64,000 nt of DNA from positions 248,001 to 312,000 of the forward strand of contig NW_020825369.1 of the NCBI RefSeq assembly GCF_003286085.1, written 5' to 3'. Origin of the DNA: Drosophila persimilis. Its lineage: Eukaryota > Arthropoda > Insecta > Diptera > Drosophilidae. Of this stretch, positions 59,701 through 64,000 are shown piece by piece (position 1 is the stretch's first letter; the number at the start of each line of letters is the position of its first letter). The notes under the pieces are model-generated. The model searched no databases and was not told the DNA's origin. It saw only the letters and a list, made by a program, of their open reading frames with translations. A program made the translations under genes and the position numbers.

Positions 59701-62700
59701 TCCTATAAATATATAGGATTTATTTGTACACCACCGCCTCTGCCTACTTCTTGCTCAGGCCTGAACAAATGTTTCCCTTGAGATTTGGTTATACATACGA
59801 GTATATACGTACATTTCTATAGAATATACGAGTACAAGAAAGACTCCCACTTTGGGAGCAGCTCCAAGCCATTTAAATGACTTTTCTTTGGCTATATTTC
59901 GCCCGGTTCGGTTTCGCTTGGGGCTTGGGGCTATTTCATTTGTGTTCTGTGGCTCTTTTCTGGCTGAAACTGAGGCTCAGGTCGGTCTGATGTCTAAAGT
60001 CAAGATCACAAACGTGATTTGTTGTTGTTGCGCCTGCTCGGGGTTTTTGCTCATTTTGGCAAATGTTCCAAAGACTGTGGAAGATCGTGATCTTTAAACT
60101 AAGCAACTCCGTCTGTAGTCTTTGTATTGTTATTGTTTTCTTTTATACTCGTATATATGTATGTATGTAGTATTTTTTCCACCTATTTTCTGTTGCTGAC
60201 TCGATCAGTCGTCACTTTGTAATTCGGCGGAGGGAGGAAGAGAGATTTCCTTTGAGTAAAACTTTGTGGTTTTGGTTTTGGTTTTGGTTTTTGTCTGTTG
60301 TTTGGTGTTACCCGATTTATGTTTGTTCATTTATTTTGACAAAGCCTTTGGCTTTGGCTTTGGTTTTGGTTTTGGCTCTGGCTCGTTTCGAACCGAACAG
60401 GAATTGTGTGGGTGTCCCTATGGCTGTCTCTCTCTAGCACACTCTCGGAATCGTTTGTGCGGCGCCGCCCCGCTAAAGATTTGTGTGTTTATGCTGCAAG
60501 AGACCCGAGGCCCGAGACCCGAGACCCGACCCCCGAGACCCCCGAGCCCCAGCACACACTCTGATTGATGTGGGGCACATTAATCAAGCCATTGAAGCGG
60601 CCGTCTGTTTGATGTTGTTGATGTTGCTGTTGCTGCAGATCTGATCAAGCGATCTTGTACCACTCATAACGATCCCCTGTTCCCCCTCTCTCCCTCTCTC
60701 CATTCCTTTCTGTCTCTGTCTGTTTGTCTATCTATCTGCTCCCTCGCTCCACTCCGCAATGGACTTTAATCGAAGCGATCGCCAGGCCAAGTGAATTTTG
60801 GTTTCGTTTACCGATCGCACGCTCTGCCTCTCTCTCTCTCCCTCGCTCTCTCTCCTGACGATCGTTTTATAGGTCTTTGTTATTTGGCCAAATTAATGGG
60901 CAATTTGTTTTCAATTAATTGGCTTGTTGTATTAACTGCTTACTGATTACACATACATGGCTCTGGGGCTTCCGTTGATCGTCTGTGCATATCTGGATCT
61001 GAATCTGAATCCGAGGATCGTTGGTCGTTAGTCGTTTTCGTTTTCACTTGCACTCTTTCCCTGCCGCAGATCATAAATTCTGTTTGAATGAGACGCAAAC
61101 GTTGCTGTCCATTAAGAAAGATCAAAGAGAGAGAGAGAGAAAAAACAGAAGGGTGGAGTGGGATCAGGGTACGCAAATCATAGCGGAATGGGGCATGACC
61201 TTTGGGAACGACTAGGAAAGCCACACAAAGGCTTACAAAATGCAAATAGTTTTCTAATATATAACCAACTGGAAAAGAGGATCCGAAATATCTTCAAGTG
61301 TTTCCACTGTATCTGTCCAAATCCCAGACGCGATGACACAACATCCAACCATCCATCCATCCAACTATTTGCTGTCTCTCCATCTCCACCTCCACCATTC
61401 CCCGCAGACCATGCAAAATTTGTACGTTTAATGCCACATTTTCAAATGAGAGCAAAAATCTTGTCCGTCTGTGTCTGTATCTGTATCTGTGTCTGCGGGG
61501 AACACGTTGGAGGCCCTTTTTTGAAATGCCGCCATCGCGTCGTCTGATTTGTGTGTGTTTCTGAGAATTGGCTTGGAGGCAAATGAGGAAATGCTGAACT
61601 ACAGAACTACAGAACTACAGAACTACAACAGAACTCATCCATAGAACTCAACCATTCGTAATGGAAATGGAAATGATCGCCGACAGCTCTGGAAATTGTG
61701 GTAGAGCTGAAGAAGATGAATGGCAGATGGTCGTCTATGATGGGTCTTTGAAGTTGAAGTGTTTTGTGTTCATTAGCTCATTGCCACTAATTTGTTTCGG
61801 TTCTTTTCTGTTCGGTTCGGTTCTGTTTGGGGGCAAATCTACACGTAGCTCCAAGAAATCTTAATTATGTCCATCGTTTTGTGCCAGAGTCTTTTGAAGT
61901 TGCTGATTGATGTAGATTAAAAGGGATCTTGTTGTTAAGACAAGACGAAAATACTATTAGAGGCTCTCCTTCTCTCTCTCTCTCTCTTTTTGTAGGCGAG
62001 TGAGCCGGGGGTTGGGTATGCAATGCAAATCTCATTCTACTCGTAATCCTTTTCTGTTCTCAATTCATTCACCTACATTTCCCAATCACAACTTAACCTT
62101 TTGACCACATTTTGCCCGCTCTTGGGCTGGGCCCACAGATAATATCATATTTCCATGCCGAAGCCCCACACACTTGCCCACTTGTGGGCTCGCAGGCATC
62201 TTAGAAATTTAGTTCCACCTGGGCCCCACCTATGCCTGGAGGAGGAAGGTGGCTAAGTAACTCATACAGTTAACCACTTCAAGGTGTCCGCTTACATGTG
62301 CTTTTTCATTCTTTCTACTCTGCATTCTAAGTGCTCCCCCCCCCCCTTTCTCTGTCTCTCTCTCTCTCTCGCTTGATGCCTTGGGGCTGGGAAAGTGTGA
62401 AAAGACATAAGAAAGGCCGCGCGCCAGAGCAAAATCTCAACATAAAAGCGAACTTTCTGCACTATAAAAAAGCACAGCAACAACAAAACTTTTTTTTTAC
62501 ATGACATGACACAATTTGCAGGCACTGTCGCCGCTCTTCTAGCCGCTGTTGTCGCTGCTGCTGCTGCTGTTGTTGTTGGTTTGCCACTTCGACATGTTTG
62601 TCTGTGGCTTGGCTGAGGCTCACTTCAGGTAGATAGACCAAAAGCTCTCGCCAAAGTACTGGCTAAACGGGGCGGCAGCAGCGCAGCTGGGAAGCTTCTC

Positions 62701-62852
62701 TCACATTTATTCGATTGCTGGCATCGGAGTCTCGTTTGTCCAGTGCTGAAATATCTGCTGCTCCCGAGACTCTATGCTGCTTTGTTGATTCTTCTATTGC
62801 TCCTCTACAAGACTCTGCTTGCTCTTTGCTGCATCTGCTCTGCCGCTGCCGC

Positions 62853-62883
<31 letters not shown>
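62853..62883. repeat. (CTG)n trinucleotide array
   Basis: About ten CTG units preceded by CCGCTG. The minus strand reads CAG and gives an apparent poly-Gln frame (62663-63166) that I do not accept as a gene. Confidence 0.9.
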
Positions 62884-62884
<1 letters not shown>

Positions 62885-63118
62885 GACTCTTACCGTTTTG
62901 ACTGCTTCGCCCCTGCGCTGCCCTGCTCCGCTCCCCCCGCTTTGGGAGTCGCTTTGTTTATCGCGTGTGAACATTTTTTTTGCGCTTTTAGTGGCCGAAA
63001 ACTTTTCAGCACACATAAAATTGTTTAAGTTTTCGGCATAAACAAGGAGAGTAATGGCGTAGGAGAGGGGGGCGACCGAGGAAGTTGCATTCCAAAAATT
63101 GTTGTTTATATTAATGCC

Positions 63119-63121
<3 letters not shown>

Positions 63122-63159
<38 letters not shown>
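63122..63159. repeat. (GT)n microsatellite, long
   Basis: About nineteen uninterrupted GT units. Confidence 0.95.
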
Positions 63160-63160
<1 letters not shown>

Positions 63161-64000
63161 ATCCATATATTACGCCATTCAATCCGAGAAAATCTTCGCT
63201 TTTTCAGAGAATTCTATGTCTTTATTTCGAATTTGGCGGAACAGGCAATGATTTTCAAAAGATTTTCGACAATAAATCATTAGTATTTTTAGAACTGTTT
63301 ATTCTATCCGTAAAGAATAGAAATGTACCATTTTAAGAGATTTTTCAATATACCTTTAAAAATATCTGAAATTTAAATATTACTCAATTATTTAAAATTT
63401 GTGTACAGTTTAATTTCCAAATAATTTATTATATTTTTCACACGATCTGGCATTTGATCAACCTTTTGCGTAAAGGAATTTTACGAATTTCAATTAAAGA
63501 TAAATAAGAATAAAATCGGGCAACACGAAACAGAAGAAAAATATTCGGTGCTGTGGCTGGTATTTATTCACTAAATAAATTGCTACATTGTGCGATAAAT
63601 GAATGAAAGTTTATTAATAAATTATGCACGAAAATGGAACAATGGAACAGTTTGGTTGGTCGAAAAGAAGGCGGTAAAGAATGTGGGAGGGGGAACGGGG
63701 GACTGGGGACTGGCTGTTCGATTGGCTGTTAATTAACATATCGGCAAAGTTCAATTAATTGGCAATCAATCATTTTTAATGAAACAGCAACAACAGCAAC
63801 AGCAACGACGACGACGACAGTTGTTAGAGAAGAGACTGAGACTGAGACCGAGACCGAGGCTGAGACCACGAAGAATCGGGCGACACTATCGTCTCGCTGC
63901 GATCTTGAACTCGGCGGAAGAGTTGGAAAATGGCAAAAACAGCAAACGGAAAATAGAAAATGGCCAATGGCAAATGGCAAATGGCGAAACGTGCCACAGA

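Larger units (their letters stand above)
39968..64000 (+). other. fz: fz intron 4 (incomplete, over 24 kb)
   Basis: The intron begins with GTAAGT after a phase 1 codon. No frame from here to the window end resembles the last third of Fz (TM5 to the tail), which should be long and easy to see, so the intron extends past 64000. It contains the nested histidine-rich gene at 52278-52595 and a very good candidate recursive splice site at 55302|55303. Confidence 0.85.
55309..64000. other. Intron 4 right part, no gene seen
   Basis: No exon of fz and no other gene is recognised. Features are GGCCCGGCCC units at about 56311-56345, ACAGAC units near 56486-56508, a 20-base C run at 56711-56730, CAACTA units near 59328-59350, TTTGG hexamers near 60268-60290 and 60350-60372, GAGACCC units at 60505-60545, ACAGA units near 61600-61622, CTG triplets at 62853-62883, a GT run at 63122-63159, and an AT-rich patch at about 63190-63530. 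Confidence 0.55.

Noticed and set aside
61975-62001. CTCTCTTTTTGTAG followed by GCGAGT as a ratchet point
   Set aside because: The acceptor is good but the donor begins GC and not GT, which is too weak for a zero-length exon.
62663-63166. 167-codon minus-strand frame with poly-Gln and Thr-His repeats
   Set aside because: Its length comes from the CTG and GT microsatellites it crosses; the rest has no recognisable domain.
39968-64000. Search for the last fz exon (TM5-7 and tail)
   Set aside because: No frame matching the expected continuation was found, so the exon must lie beyond the window.
1-64000. tRNA, rRNA, and retroviral or LTR-type elements
   Set aside because: No cloverleaf with A and B boxes, no rRNA-like stretch, and no reverse-transcriptase, integrase, capsid or envelope-like frame or long terminal repeat was noticed.

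Overview
The window is insect nuclear DNA from a Drosophila-type genome. It carries the first four coding exons of frizzled (fz) on the + strand, and fz introns fill almost all the rest. The encoded protein is nearly the same as my memory of D. melanogaster Fz, and the start codon sits in a fly-type CAAAATG context. The DNA is rich in microsatellites and short hexamer arrays. A dispersed repeat I cannot name is present in at least seven copies. I suspect an obscura-group fly, but that is inference only. No bacterial, viral, CRISPR, rRNA or tRNA feature was seen. || Layout: 1-1799 is upstream DNA plus the probable fz 5' leader. Exon 1 (1800-2480) encodes the signal peptide and the whole Wnt-binding cysteine-rich domain. 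Intron 1 (2481-31519, 29 kb) has no gene that I can support. Exon 2 (31520-31639) starts transmembrane segment 1. Intron 2 (31640-39215) holds an antisense, broken-looking copy of part of a condensin CAP-H (barren)-like gene, an unidentified open segment beside it, and an imperfect tandem duplication. Exons 3 (39216-39410) and 4 (39742-39967) carry transmembrane segments 2 to 4. Intron 4 opens at 39968 and runs off the window end, so the last part of Fz (about 170 residues, with TM5-7 and the Dishevelled-binding tail) is not here. All four exons join in frame into 407 complete codons plus one base. || Inside intron 4 lies a complete single-exon gene for a 105-residue, roughly 47% histidine protein (52278-52595), with its own TATA box, a GATA-site pair and a polyadenylation signal. 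|| The most interesting new reading is that the two giant introns each contain sequences built like zero-length recursive splice sites (ratchet points): 17687|17688 in intron 1 and, most convincingly, 55302|55303 in intron 4. Other items are the dispersed repeat centred on GTGAGCGAGAAAAA and CCGAAATTTTCGG, a pair of 21-bp-spaced palindromes at 30056, and fragments resembling the ends of the common fly element INE-1/DINE-1.
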